DNA from: Chersky-840 sp035604715
GTDB lineage: Bacteria; Actinomycetota; Acidimicrobiia; Acidimicrobiales; UBA8190
Length of the DNA: 64,000 bases
NCBI GenBank assembly: GCA_963731665.1
Contig: CAVSWP010000011.1
Location: 124,001 to 188,000 of the forward strand
Direction: 5' to 3'
Shown here piece after piece: positions 1 to 8,375 of the stretch. The position numbers were made by a program, and so were the translations under genes. Numbering within the stretch: the stretch's first letter is position 1; every line of letters starts with the position of its first letter. The notes under the pieces are model-generated. The model made no database searches. It had not been told where the DNA came from and worked only from the letters and a program-made list of their open reading frames with translations.

Positions 1-153
1 TTCGTAGGCGCGCACGTCGGTCTCCACGCCGCGCGAGACGTACACCTCGAGCTCCTCGCCGCTCTTGGCGGCCCCGGCCACGCGCACGGCCAGCTCGAGG
101 AGCTCACCGTCGGTCGGCGCTACCGGGCCCGGGCGGCTCACGGCCTCAGTCAC
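1..153 (-). CDS. pmbA: Metalloprotease PmbA/TldE family protein, N-terminal fragment
   Basis: Only the first 51 codons are present; the gene runs off the left edge. The GTG start overlaps the TGA stop of tldD in a GTGACTGA arrangement, so the two are translationally coupled. The fragment reads as a short tail, a helix and then a strand containing EELEVYVSRGVETDVR, which resembles the start of the TldE/PmbA fold. TldD and TldE form a heterodimeric peptidase in which TldD carries the metal site. The assignment rests mainly on the tldD partner and this short N-terminal match. Confidence 0.72.
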   Translation of the reverse strand, partial: MTEAVSRPGPVAPTDGELLELAVRVAGAAKSGEELEVYVSRGVETDVRAYE

Positions 154-1567
154 CGGCGGTCCCCCCGATGGTGACGCCCGTGATGCGCAACGTGGGCTGG
201 CCGCATCCCACGGGCACGCTCTGGCCGTCTTTTCCGCACGTCCCCGGGCCCATGGCGAAGTCGTTGGCCACGGCGTCGATCCGGCGCAGGACCTCGGGCC
301 CGTTGCCGATGAGGTTGGCATCTCGCAACGGTTCGGTGATGCGGCCGTCCTCGATGAGGTACGCCTCGACGGTGCCGAAGACGAAGTCCCCGGTGGTGGT
401 GTTGACCTGGCCGCCTCCCAGCTTGGCCACGTACACACCGGTGGGGGTCTGGGCCAGGATGTCTTCGCGCTGGGCGTCGCCGTTGAGGAGGAAGGTGTTG
501 GTCATCCTGACCATGGGCAGGTGGCGATAGCTCTGGCGTCGTCCGTTGCCCGATGACTGTCTGTGGTCCTTGCGGGCGCGCAGGAAGTCCCACATGTAGT
601 CGGTGAGCACGCCGTTCTCGATCAGCACGTTGCGCTGGGCCGAGTTCCCCTCGTCGTCGACGGCGAAGCTGCCCCATTCGGGCCCCACGGTGCCGTCGTC
701 GACCAGGGTCACGAGGGGACTGGCCACCAGCTCGCCCACCTGGCCGACGTAGACCGAGGCGTCCTTGGCGATGTGGTCGGCCTCGAGGCCGTGCCCGCAG
801 GCCTCGTGGAACAGGATGCCCCCGCTCCCCGACTCCAGGATCAGGGGCACCTCCCCGCTCGGGGCGGGGCGCGCCGTCAGCTTCACCAGGGCCCGGCGCG
901 CCGCGGTGGCGGCCACCTCGCGGACGTCGACGGTGTCGAACAACTCGAAACCGACGGTGAACGCGCTGGACTCGTAGCCGGTCTGCATGCCGGTGTCGCC
1001 CACCGCCACGCACGACACGCTGAAGCGGGAGCGAACCTGGTCGTCGGAGACCAGCGTGCCGTCGCTGTTGGCGACCTGGATGCGTCGCCGGCCGTCGCCG
1101 TAGGACGCCGACACCTGCGAGATGGCCCCGCCGCTGGCGCGCGCCGCCTCGTCCGCCCGTACCAGGAGCTCGATCTTGCGGGCCTTGGGTACCTCCTCGG
1201 GGAGCTGCACGACATCGTTTCTCCTCACCGCCGGGCGCTGCTCGAGGGCGACCACGCGCCCGGCGCCCCCCTCACGGGCGACGGCGGAGGCGGCCTCGGC
1301 GGCGGCCAGGAGGCCGCTCTCGGACAGATCCGCGGTGTGCGCGTAGCCCGTGGTCTCGCCCACCACGACCCGAACCCCCGCGCCGCGGTCACGGCCCGAC
1401 GACAACTCCTCGACCCGCCCGTCGTCGAGCACGGCCGAGATGGAGTGCCGGTCCTCGACGAACACCTCGGCGAAGTCCCCGCCGCGGCGAAGCGCAGCGC
1501 CGATCACCCGCTCGATGACCGGGGCCTCGACGAGCAATCCTCCTGCGCCCGAGCCTGCGTCGCTCAC
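146..1567 (-). CDS. tldD: Metalloprotease TldD
   Basis: The protein is 473 aa, full length for TldD, the catalytic subunit of the TldD/TldE zinc peptidase that degrades unfolded peptides and trims some ribosomal peptides. The HExxxH metal site is seen as HEACGH at residues 254-259, followed by GLEADHIAKD. The C-terminal half has the conserved TNTFLLNGD and GGGQVNTTTGDF stretches of the family. It is the first gene of a two-gene minus-strand operon, with pmbA starting inside its last codons. The family is clear; the substrate here is unknown. Confidence 0.93.
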   Translation of the reverse strand: MSDAGSGAGGLLVEAPVIERVIGAALRRGGDFAEVFVEDRHSISAVLDDGRVEELSSGRDRGAGVRVVVGETTGYAHTADLSESGLLAAAEAASAVAREGGAGRVVALEQRPAVRRNDVVQLPEEVPKARKIELLVRADEAARASGGAISQVSASYGDGRRRIQVANSDGTLVSDDQVRSRFSVSCVAVGDTGMQTGYESSAFTVGFELFDTVDVREVAATAARRALVKLTARPAPSGEVPLILESGSGGILFHEACGHGLEADHIAKDASVYVGQVGELVASPLVTLVDDGTVGPEWGSFAVDDEGNSAQRNVLIENGVLTDYMWDFLRARKDHRQSSGNGRRQSYRHLPMVRMTNTFLLNGDAQREDILAQTPTGVYVAKLGGGQVNTTTGDFVFGTVEAYLIEDGRITEPLRDANLIGNGPEVLRRIDAVANDFAMGPGTCGKDGQSVPVGCGQPTLRITGVTIGGTAGD

Positions 1568-1671
1568 CCCGATCCTCTCCTTTCGCGGTCGCGACTCACC
1601 CGGGCCACCCTGGCCACCTGGGACCGGTCGCGCAGACCGCCGGCCGTGTGGCCGGCGGCGCCTGTCTTTCG

Positions 1672-1677
1672 TATCGT
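1672..1677 (+). promoter_or_regulatory. Leaderless-type -10 hexamer TATCGT
   Basis: TATCGT ends six bases before the GTG at 1684, the spacing expected when transcription starts on the start codon. No Shine-Dalgarno sequence is visible for this gene, which supports a leaderless mRNA. Confidence 0.5.
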
Positions 1678-1683
1678 ACCGCC

Positions 1684-2061
1684 GTGCCCGTCGAGCCCGG
1701 CCTGAGCGCCCGCGTCTCCCACGTCGTCACCGAGGGCGACACGGCGTTCGCCCTGGGCTCGGGCGACGTCCCCGTCCTGGCCACGCCGCGCCTCATCGCC
1801 CTGTGCGAAGAGGCGGCCTGCCTGGCCGTCGCCGGGGCCTTGGGCGAGGGTCGGACGAGCGTGGGGGTGCGCGTGCAGTTCGACCACCTGGCCCCGGTGC
1901 GCACCGGCTCGGAGATCGTCTCGGAAGCCACCCTCGAGAAGGTCGAGGGCCGCCGTCTGGTGTTCACGGTCACCGCCACCGACGCCGCCGGCCTCGTGGG
2001 GGCGGGGAAAGTGATGCGCGTGGTCGTCGAGCGAGACGACTTCCTGGCCAAGTCCCGGTAG
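1684..2061 (+). CDS. FlK-like hotdog thioesterase
   Basis: This 125-aa single hotdog domain resembles fluoroacetyl-CoA thioesterase FlK and its housekeeping relatives, which hydrolyse small acyl-CoAs in the cytoplasm. With GTG 1684 as start, Thr34, Glu42 and His68 lie in the contexts ATPR, CEEAACL and FDHLAP. They sit at a constant offset of eight from the FlK catalytic residues Thr42, Glu50 and His76, which is strong support for the family. The longer open frame from 1648 would place the -10 hexamer inside the gene. The natural substrate is not evident; fluoroacetate resistance should not be assumed. Confidence 0.8.
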   Translation: MPVEPGLSARVSHVVTEGDTAFALGSGDVPVLATPRLIALCEEAACLAVAGALGEGRTSVGVRVQFDHLAPVRTGSEIVSEATLEKVEGRRLVFTVTATDAAGLVGAGKVMRVVVERDDFLAKSR

Positions 2062-2070
2062 GACGAGGGG

Positions 2071-2829
2071 TCAGACCTGGCGGCCCAGGACGTTGCCCAG
2101 GACCCCACCGACCACGCCCCCGGAGGCGGCGTCACGCCCGGAGTCGCCGCCGAGGTATTCCGACAGGGCCTGAGCCAGCACGGGCAGCGGCATGGACTGC
2201 AGCCAGATGCTGCCCGGACCCGTGAGCGACACGAGATGGTGGCCGTCGGCACCGAAGTACCGGTTGACGATGCCCGGCAACCGGATCACGGAGAACGTCA
2301 CGGTGTCGTGGAACAGCCCCACGTGCCCGGGGTGCACGAGCAGCGACTGACCGCCGGCGAGCTCGTAGGTGGCGATCTCCCCCGAGAGCTCGATCCACGC
2401 CTGTCCCTCACCTTCGAGCTTCTGGAGGATGAAGCCCTCGCCGCCCCACAGCCCGCCACGGAACGACTGTTGCAGCGCCACCGAGGGGGTGATCCCCGGC
2501 GTCCCGCACACCCAGCCGTGACGGTGGACGATGAATCCGTGGCCCGGGCTCACGTCGATGGGGAAGATGCGTCCCGGGACCTTGCTGGCGAAGGTCACCA
2601 TCCCCTGGCCACCGGTGGCCTCGTAGCGGGTGAGGAGCAGACCGCCGCCACCCGCCATGCGCTTGAGCCCGCCCATGATGCCCCCGCCCGCGCCGGTGCT
2701 GGCGGTCTGCGAGAGCTGCATGTTGGCCGTCATCCACGACAGGTCGCCGTGGGTGGAGATGAGCGCCTCGCCCGGCTCGAGCACCATCTCCAGCACGGGC
2801 ATCGTGGTGCCCTTGACGTTGGACTGCAT
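2071..2829 (-). CDS. AIM24 / TIGR00266 family protein
   Basis: The protein is 252 aa with start ATG at 2829, preceded by a GAGAGGAG ribosome binding site; the open frame extends further upstream but without a better start. It is a glycine-rich all-beta protein with a GGGGIMGGLKR-type loop and the LVHPGHVGLFHDTV stretch typical of AIM24-domain (tryptophan-RNA-attenuator-like fold) proteins. The bacterial function is unknown; the mitochondrial relative supports cristae organisation. The C terminus is a Gly/Val-rich GGVVGGVLGNVLG segment that may be membrane associated. It faces tldD and the thioesterase and shows no obvious operon partner. Confidence 0.82.
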   Translation of the reverse strand: MQSNVKGTTMPVLEMVLEPGEALISTHGDLSWMTANMQLSQTASTGAGGGIMGGLKRMAGGGGLLLTRYEATGGQGMVTFASKVPGRIFPIDVSPGHGFIVHRHGWVCGTPGITPSVALQQSFRGGLWGGEGFILQKLEGEGQAWIELSGEIATYELAGGQSLLVHPGHVGLFHDTVTFSVIRLPGIVNRYFGADGHHLVSLTGPGSIWLQSMPLPVLAQALSEYLGGDSGRDAASGGVVGGVLGNVLGRQV

Positions 2830-3076
2830 GGCACGCTCCTCTCGGTCCACCGACGGCGTGTACCGCCCGGCGCGCAGAGTCTGCCTCGTCGGGCTCGGCA
2901 CCTGCTCGTCGACGGGCCGGGAGGGACCGGCCCGAGGGTGTGGCGGGGGCCGGCGGGACCGTTTCCACCGAGGCTTCCACGGCGGCGACCAGCGCCGGGG
3001 CTACTGCCGCGGCGCCGTGGTCCGCGGTAGCGTGACGCAGGGTCGCCGCTTCGGGCGTCCCCCGGATCAGGTGCCC

Positions 3077-4969
3077 ATGCTTCTCGACGACATCCACCAA
3101 CCCGCCGACCTCCACAAGCTGACCCAGGCCCAGCTGACCGAGCTGGCGGCGGAGATCCGAGCGTGCATCGTCGACCGGGTGACGGTGAACGGGGGCCATC
3201 TCGGTTCCAACCTCGGGGCCGTCGAGCTCACCCTGGCCCTGCACCGCGTCTTCGACTCCCCCCGCGACGTCATCTTGTGGGACACCGGGCACCAGACCTA
3301 CACCCACAAACTCCTGACCGGGCGCCAGGAGGCCTTCGCCACCCTGCGCCAGCCGGGCGGGATGTCGGGCTACCCGTCGCGCGCCGAGTCCCCCCACGAC
3401 TGGATCGAGAACAGCCACGCGTCGACGGGACTGAGCTACGCACACGGCATCGCCGTCGCCATGCAGCGCCGCGGCGAGGACCACCGACGGGTGGTGACGG
3501 TCCTCGGGGACGGCGCGCTCACCGGGGGCATGGCCTACGAGGCGCTCAACAACCTCGGTCACGCCGGTACGCGGGTCGTCATCGTGCTCAACGACAACGG
3601 CCGGTCGTACGCGCCCACGGTGTCGCGCCTGTCGGCCGGTCTCACCCACCTGCGACTGAGCCCTTCCTATGTCCACGTCCGCGAACGGGCGCGCCACGTC
3701 CTGCGCTCGATCCCGGGTCTGGGTGGCCTGGCGTACTCGAGCCTCCACGGGGTCACCAGCGCAGTGCGCGAGATCGTCACGCCGCACCGTTTCTTCGAGG
3801 CGCTCGGGGTTCGCTACGCCGGCCCCATCGACGGCCACGACATCGCCGGCATGGAGCTGGCGTTCGCCCACGCCACGGAGTGGGACGGCCCCATCGTCGT
3901 CCACGTGCTCACCCAGAAGGGCCGTGGCTATGCCCCCGCCGAGGAGGACGACGTCCAGCGCCTCCACGATTTCAAGGTGCAGCCGACCTCGGTCGCCCCT
4001 TCGACGGCCATCGCGCCGACGACCTACACCGACGCCTTCACCCGCGCCGTGCTCGACGCCGCCCAGCGCCGCCCCGAGGTGTTCGCCATCACCGCGGCGA
4101 TGCCCGGCCCCACCGGGCTCCTCCCCTTCCAGGCCGAATTCCCCGACCGCTTCCTCGACGTCGGCATCGCCGAGCAGCACGCCGTCACCATGGCGGCGGG
4201 CATGGCCATGGCCGGGCTCCGGCCGGTGGTGGCCGTCTACTCCACGTTCTTCAGTCGCGCCTTCGACCAGGCCAATCTCGACGTCGGTCTGCACGGGCTC
4301 CCCGTGGTCTTCGCCCTGGACCGGGCCGGCATCACCGGCGACGACGGGCCCAGCCACCACGGCGTCCTCGACCTGTCCCTCGCCTTGTCGATCCCGGGGA
4401 TGACGGTGTTCGCCCCGTCGTCGGCCCAGGAGGTGGCGGGGATGCTCGAGGAGGCGCTCAGCCTGGCGGGCCCGTCCACCATCCGGTTCCCGAAGACGCC
4501 CGCCCGCCAGGCGCGCCCCGGCGAGGTGGGCTCGGGGCTCTCGGCGCGCCAGGTCCGTCGCGGCGATGGGACGGTGTGCCTGCTGGCGGTGGGCAAGATG
4601 GTGGAGGCGGCCGAGGAGGCCGCCGACAAGCTGGCCGCCGACGGCGTGGACGCCACGGTGTGGGACGTCCGGGTGGTATCGCCCCCCGACCCGGCCATGC
4701 TCGTCGATGCCGCCGCCCACGGCCTGGTCGTCACGGTGGAGGACGGCATCCGCGTCGGTGGCGCCGGCACCTTCCTGGCCGACGCCATGCGGGGCCTGTC
4801 GGAGATCGACCACCCCCTGCCCCCGGTGTGCGTGCTCGGGGTGCCCGACCGCTACATCGCCCAGGGCCGGCCCGACCGGATCCTGGCCGACCTCGGACTG
4901 GACGGGCCCGGGGTGGCCGCGGCGGTGACCCGGGCGCTGGCGACCGAGCGCGACCGCCAGCCTTCGTGA
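3077..4969 (+). CDS. dxs: 1-deoxy-D-xylulose-5-phosphate synthase
   Basis: The 630-aa thiamine-diphosphate enzyme condenses pyruvate with glyceraldehyde 3-phosphate, the first step of the MEP isoprenoid pathway. ATG 3077 gives the usual actinobacterial N terminus (MLLDDIHQPADL), with GTG 3071 as an in-frame alternative. The substrate loop GGHLGSNLG is near residue 40 and HQTYTHKL near 72. The ThDP motif GDGALTGGMAYEALNN begins near 145. The catalytic-Glu segment GIAEQHAVTMAAG lies near 362, and the C-terminal transketolase domain is complete. The gene appears monocistronic and is not obviously linked to the steroid genes that follow, apart from supplying isoprenoid precursors in general. Confidence 0.96.
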   Translation: MLLDDIHQPADLHKLTQAQLTELAAEIRACIVDRVTVNGGHLGSNLGAVELTLALHRVFDSPRDVILWDTGHQTYTHKLLTGRQEAFATLRQPGGMSGYPSRAESPHDWIENSHASTGLSYAHGIAVAMQRRGEDHRRVVTVLGDGALTGGMAYEALNNLGHAGTRVVIVLNDNGRSYAPTVSRLSAGLTHLRLSPSYVHVRERARHVLRSIPGLGGLAYSSLHGVTSAVREIVTPHRFFEALGVRYAGPIDGHDIAGMELAFAHATEWDGPIVVHVLTQKGRGYAPAEEDDVQRLHDFKVQPTSVAPSTAIAPTTYTDAFTRAVLDAAQRRPEVFAITAAMPGPTGLLPFQAEFPDRFLDVGIAEQHAVTMAAGMAMAGLRPVVAVYSTFFSRAFDQANLDVGLHGLPVVFALDRAGITGDDGPSHHGVLDLSLALSIPGMTVFAPSSAQEVAGMLEEALSLAGPSTIRFPKTPARQARPGEVGSGLSARQVRRGDGTVCLLAVGKMVEAAEEAADKLAADGVDATVWDVRVVSPPDPAMLVDAAAHGLVVTVEDGIRVGGAGTFLADAMRGLSEIDHPLPPVCVLGVPDRYIAQGRPDRILADLGLDGPGVAAAVTRALATERDRQPS

Positions 4970-5010
4970 CGGTGCCCGGCCCGGACCGGGGCGCGGGTTG
5001 TCCCCGGTAC

Positions 5011-5024
5011 GGGAACTTGTTCTA
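5011..5024. promoter_or_regulatory. KstR-type operator upstream of fadD19-like gene
   Basis: The 14-mer GGGAACTTGTTCTA fits TNNAACNNGTTNNA except for the first base. The inner GAACTTGTTC is a perfect inverted repeat. It abuts a TAGTTT -10 hexamer (5023-5028) and ends 11 bases before the start codon, so a bound repressor would block initiation. Confidence 0.65.
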
Positions 5025-5028
5025 GTTT
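5023..5028 (+). promoter_or_regulatory. Leaderless-type -10 hexamer TAGTTT
   Basis: TAGTTT is followed by seven bases and then ATG 5036. It overlaps the end of the KstR-type operator. Confidence 0.5.
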
Positions 5029-5035
5029 GGGGCCG

Positions 5036-6658
5036 ATGGACTTCAATCTCGCCGACCTGTTCGAGGCGGCCGCCGACGCCTTCCCCGACCGGGAGTACCT
5101 CGTCGCCGAGGGCCAGCGGCTCACCTACGCGCAGATGGAGGCGCGGGCCAACCGACTGGCCCACCACCTCGCCGACGCCGGCGTGGGCCCCGGAGACCAC
5201 GTCGGCATCTACGCCCTCAACAGCGTGGAGTGGGTCGAGACGGCGTGGGCGGTGTTCAAGCTGCGGGCGGTGTGGATCAACATCAACTACCGCTACGTCG
5301 AGGACGAATTGCGTTACCTGTTCTCGAACGCCGACCTGGTGGCCCTGGTCCACCAGCGCCAGTTCTCACCCCGGGTGGCCGCCCTGCTGCCCGAGCTGCC
5401 GTCGATGCGCCACGTGATCGTCATCGACGACGACAGCGGGGAGCCCGATCCGCGCCACGACGCCGTCGACTTCGAGCAGGCGCTCGCCAGCGGCTCACCG
5501 GAGCGGGACTTCGCGCCGAGGTCGGGCGACGACCTCTACATCCTCTACACCGGCGGCACCACCGGCATGCCCAAGGGCGTGGTGTGGCCACACCGCAACG
5601 TCTTCTTCGCCCTCGGCGGCGGCCTCGACGCCCTCACCGGGGTGCGCATGGAACGACCGCAGCAGATGGTCGAGAAGGGTCTCGCTGCCGGGGGCCAGCT
5701 CAGCTTCCTGCCCATCGCGCCCCTCATGCACGGAGCCACCCAGTGGGCGGTGATGGGACAGAGCTTCGTCGGGAACCGCACGCTCCTGGTGGCGAAGTTC
5801 GACCCCCACGAGGTGTGGGCCCTGATCGAGCGGGAGAAGGTCAACATGGTCATGATCACCGGGGACGCCATGGGCAAGCCCCTGGTCGAGGCGCTCGCCG
5901 ATCCGGGGGCCTCGTATGACACCTCGTCGCTGATCGGCATCACCTCGACCGCGGCGCTGTTCTCTCCCTCGGTCAAAGACGCCTTCTTCGCCCAGTTCCC
6001 CAACCTCGTGATGACCGACGCCGTGGGGTCGTCGGAGGCCGGCAACAACGGGATCTCCATGATCAAGCCGGGGGGCACGGCCATGAAGAGCGGCCCCACG
6101 GTGTCGTCGACGGGGGGCACCGTCGTGTTCGACGAGAACCTCGAGCCCGTGAAGCCCGGTTCCGGCGTGATCGGGAAGATCGCCCGTTCCGGTGACATCC
6201 CCATCGGGTACTACAACGACCCCGTCAAGAGCGCCGAGGTCTTCATCAAGGTCGGCGGCCGCCCCTTCGTGATGCCCGGCGACTTCGCCACCGTCGAGGC
6301 TGACGGATCGGTGACATTGCTCGGCCGGGGCTCGATCTGCATCAATTCGGGAGGAGAGAAGATCTTCCCCGAGGAGGTCGAGGCGGTCGTGCGTTCGCAC
6401 CCCGACGTCATGGACGCCATCGTCGTGGGGGCACCCGACGAGCGCTTCGGACAACGGGTGGCCGCCATCGTCGAGCCCCGTCCCGGGCGCGCCGCCCCGT
6501 CACTGGAGGTGGTGCAGGAGCATTGCCGGTCCCACATCGCCGGCTACAAGGTGCCTCGCCAGTTGCACGTGGTGGACAAGATCGAGCGCTCCCCGAGCGG
6601 CAAGCCCGACTACCCGTGGGCGAACGCCATCGTCACCGCGCCGTCGCCGGTGACTTGA
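5036..6658 (+). CDS. fadD19: FadD19-like steroid side-chain acyl-CoA synthetase
   Basis: This 540-aa AMP-forming ligase has the P-loop YTGGTTGMPKG near residue 170, the adenylate motif around SSEAGNNG and the C-terminal GRGSICINSGGEKIFPEEVE hinge block. From memory it is strikingly like mycobacterial FadD19, sharing STAALFSPS, the INSGGEK segment and PSGKPDYPWA near the end. FadD19 forms CoA thioesters of C24/C27 steroid acids made from the cholesterol side chain by P450s. ATG 5036 is preferred over the frame start at 5027 because of the -10 spacing. A KstR-type operator overlaps its promoter, which supports the assignment independently. Other long-chain or bile-acid-like substrates remain possible. 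Confidence 0.82.
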   Translation: MDFNLADLFEAAADAFPDREYLVAEGQRLTYAQMEARANRLAHHLADAGVGPGDHVGIYALNSVEWVETAWAVFKLRAVWININYRYVEDELRYLFSNADLVALVHQRQFSPRVAALLPELPSMRHVIVIDDDSGEPDPRHDAVDFEQALASGSPERDFAPRSGDDLYILYTGGTTGMPKGVVWPHRNVFFALGGGLDALTGVRMERPQQMVEKGLAAGGQLSFLPIAPLMHGATQWAVMGQSFVGNRTLLVAKFDPHEVWALIEREKVNMVMITGDAMGKPLVEALADPGASYDTSSLIGITSTAALFSPSVKDAFFAQFPNLVMTDAVGSSEAGNNGISMIKPGGTAMKSGPTVSSTGGTVVFDENLEPVKPGSGVIGKIARSGDIPIGYYNDPVKSAEVFIKVGGRPFVMPGDFATVEADGSVTLLGRGSICINSGGEKIFPEEVEAVVRSHPDVMDAIVVGAPDERFGQRVAAIVEPRPGRAAPSLEVVQEHCRSHIAGYKVPRQLHVVDKIERSPSGKPDYPWANAIVTAPSPVT

Positions 6659-6698
6659 GCGACCCCGCCGTCCGGCGCCGCCGCGCCAGGCGCTGACC

Positions 6699-7319
6699 GT
6701 GCCCGTGACGCTGGCCGAGCTCGTCGGTGGCAGGCGCGCCGCGGTGCTCACCATGGAGCTCCAACGGGGTGTGGTGGGCGACCTGTCGAGCTTTCCCGAG
6801 CTGGCCGAGGCGGTGCGGCAGGGCCAGGTGATCGCCACCACGGCCCGCCTGCTGGGCGCGGCCCGTGGTGCCGGCGTGCCCGTGGTGCACTGCACGGCCG
6901 GCTTCCGGGCGGACCGGCGCGGGTCGGCGTCGAACTCCCCGCTCATCTCGGCCATGCTGCGCCGACCCGAGCACCTCGTCGACGGCACCCCCGCGGTGGA
7001 GCTCGTCCCCGAGCTCGGGCCCGAGCCCGGGGACATGGTCTCGCACCGGGCCCACGGGGTGTCACCGTTCATCGGCACCTCCCTCGACTCCGTGTTGCGG
7101 GCGCTGGCGGTGACGACGGTGGTAGTCAGCGGGGTGTCGGTGAACCTCGGGATCTTGGGGCTGGCCATCGAGGCGGTGAACCTCGGCTACCGCGTGGTGG
7201 TGGTGACCGACGCCGTGTGCGGAGTCCCCCGCGACTACGCCGACGCCGTGCTCCGCCACAGCCTGTCGTTGGTGGCCATGCTCGCCACCGCCGACGCCGT
7301 GTCGGCCGCCTTGTCCTGA
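6699..7319 (+). CDS. Isochorismatase-like hydrolase lacking catalytic residues
   Basis: The 206-aa Rossmann-like protein follows the isochorismatase/nicotinamidase fold from an initial beta strand (AAVLTMELQRG) to the C-terminal VVTDAVCG block. The three usual catalytic positions are altered. The first Asp is Glu20. The usual Lys is not found in the 116-124 stretch HRAHGVSPF. The Cys of the GVxxNxC block is Gly151. Loss of Cys alone also occurs in true isochorismatases such as EntB and PhzD, but loss of the Lys as well suggests a different chemistry or a non-catalytic role. It starts with GTG about 40 bases after the FadD19-like gene and may be co-transcribed. Confidence 0.75.
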   Translation: MPVTLAELVGGRRAAVLTMELQRGVVGDLSSFPELAEAVRQGQVIATTARLLGAARGAGVPVVHCTAGFRADRRGSASNSPLISAMLRRPEHLVDGTPAVELVPELGPEPGDMVSHRAHGVSPFIGTSLDSVLRALAVTTVVVSGVSVNLGILGLAIEAVNLGYRVVVVTDAVCGVPRDYADAVLRHSLSLVAMLATADAVSAALS

Positions 7320-7533
7320 TCGTGCTCGACCCACGGTGCGGTGCGTCGGGACCGCCGCCGCGAGTGCCGACCCCGGGGGGGCCGAGGGTGACACCGCAGC
7401 GACGACCCGACCAAGCGCCGACACCGATGAGGACCCGCCTCAGGCGACGACGCTCGAGCCCCCCGCACTGACGCACAGGGCGACCGGGCACGAGGCTACT
7501 TCTTCTCCGGACACGACATCCGGGACACTTCGG

Positions 7534-7555
7534 GCCCGTCGAAGGCCCGTCGAAG
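7534..7555 (+). repeat. 11-bp tandem duplication
   Basis: GCCCGTCGAAG is present twice in direct succession shortly upstream of the LmbE-like gene, within the 246-bp gap after the isochorismatase-like gene. No gene was recognised in that gap. Confidence 0.7.
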
Positions 7556-7565
7556 GACGCCGGTA

Positions 7566-8366
7566 ATGTCTCGCCCCGTGTTCAGCCGGTCGGCGAGTGC
7601 GTTCGTGGAGGACGCCATCGCTCCGCTCAACCCCGCGCTGAAGGTGATGGTGGTGAGCGCGTTGTGCCGAGTGGGCACTGACGTCACCGACGTCGCCTCC
7701 CGCCGAGCGTGCCTGGTGGTGGCTCCCCACCCCGATGACGAGACTCTCGGTGCCGGAGCCACCATCATGCGTAAGGTCGACGCCGGCACCCCGGTGCACC
7801 TGGTGGTGGCGACCGACGGGAGCAAGGCGCCGGTCGGCGACCCGGTGGAGGTGGCCGCCGTGCGCCGGGCCGAGCTGTACGCCGCCTGCGCCGTGCTCGG
7901 CCTGACCGAGGCCGACGTGACCTGGCTCGGTTTCGTCGACGCCGAGCTGGCCGGGACCGAGGAGGAGCTGGCGGCCGCCATCGCCACGGTGGTCGGCGCC
8001 CGGAGGCCGGCGGAGGTGCTGGTCACGGGCGAGAGCGACCCCCACGAGGACCACGCCGTGCTCGGGGCCGCCACCCGGCGGGCCCTGGCCGGCACCGGGG
8101 TGGGCCTGCTCAGCTACCCCGTCTGGCAGTTCGACCGGCCCGCCCGGCTGCTCCGGCAGCTGCGGCGGGGCCTGCGCCCCGAGCTGGTGCGCACCGACGG
8201 GTATCGCCAACGCAAGCGTGATGCCCTGGCCTGCTACCCCTCGCAGATGGCGGCTGGCAACGACGACCCCGAGGGCCTGCGGCCGAATTTCCTCCCGAAC
8301 TTCGACCGGCCCTACGAGATGTTCTTCCCCGTCCCCCTCGACGTCGCCGCCGGCGACCCGAGGTGA
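7566..8366 (+). CDS. LmbE/PIG-L family deacetylase
   Basis: The 266-aa protein has the zinc-binding signature APHPDDE at residues 53-59 and a second metal-ligand segment DPHEDH, hallmarks of the GlcNAc-PI de-N-acetylase/MshB superfamily. Actinobacterial members act on GlcNAc-Ins, mycothiol S-conjugates or secondary metabolites. The N terminus (residues 1-45) is an extra helical segment. ATG 7566 lies inside a TAATGT hexamer that would serve as a leaderless -10 for the in-frame GTG at 7578, so the true start may be 7578. The gene ends ten bases from the convergent luciferase-like gene. The exact substrate cannot be told. Confidence 0.85.
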   Translation: MSRPVFSRSASAFVEDAIAPLNPALKVMVVSALCRVGTDVTDVASRRACLVVAPHPDDETLGAGATIMRKVDAGTPVHLVVATDGSKAPVGDPVEVAAVRRAELYAACAVLGLTEADVTWLGFVDAELAGTEEELAAAIATVVGARRPAEVLVTGESDPHEDHAVLGAATRRALAGTGVGLLSYPVWQFDRPARLLRQLRRGLRPELVRTDGYRQRKRDALACYPSQMAAGNDDPEGLRPNFLPNFDRPYEMFFPVPLDVAAGDPR

Positions 8367-8375
8367 GCGGCTCGC

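Noticed and set aside
2408..5353. 981-codon minus-strand open frame
   Set aside because: It is antisense to dxs and the FadD19-like gene, has repetitive His/Arg/Gly composition typical of shadow frames in high-GC DNA, and no domain.
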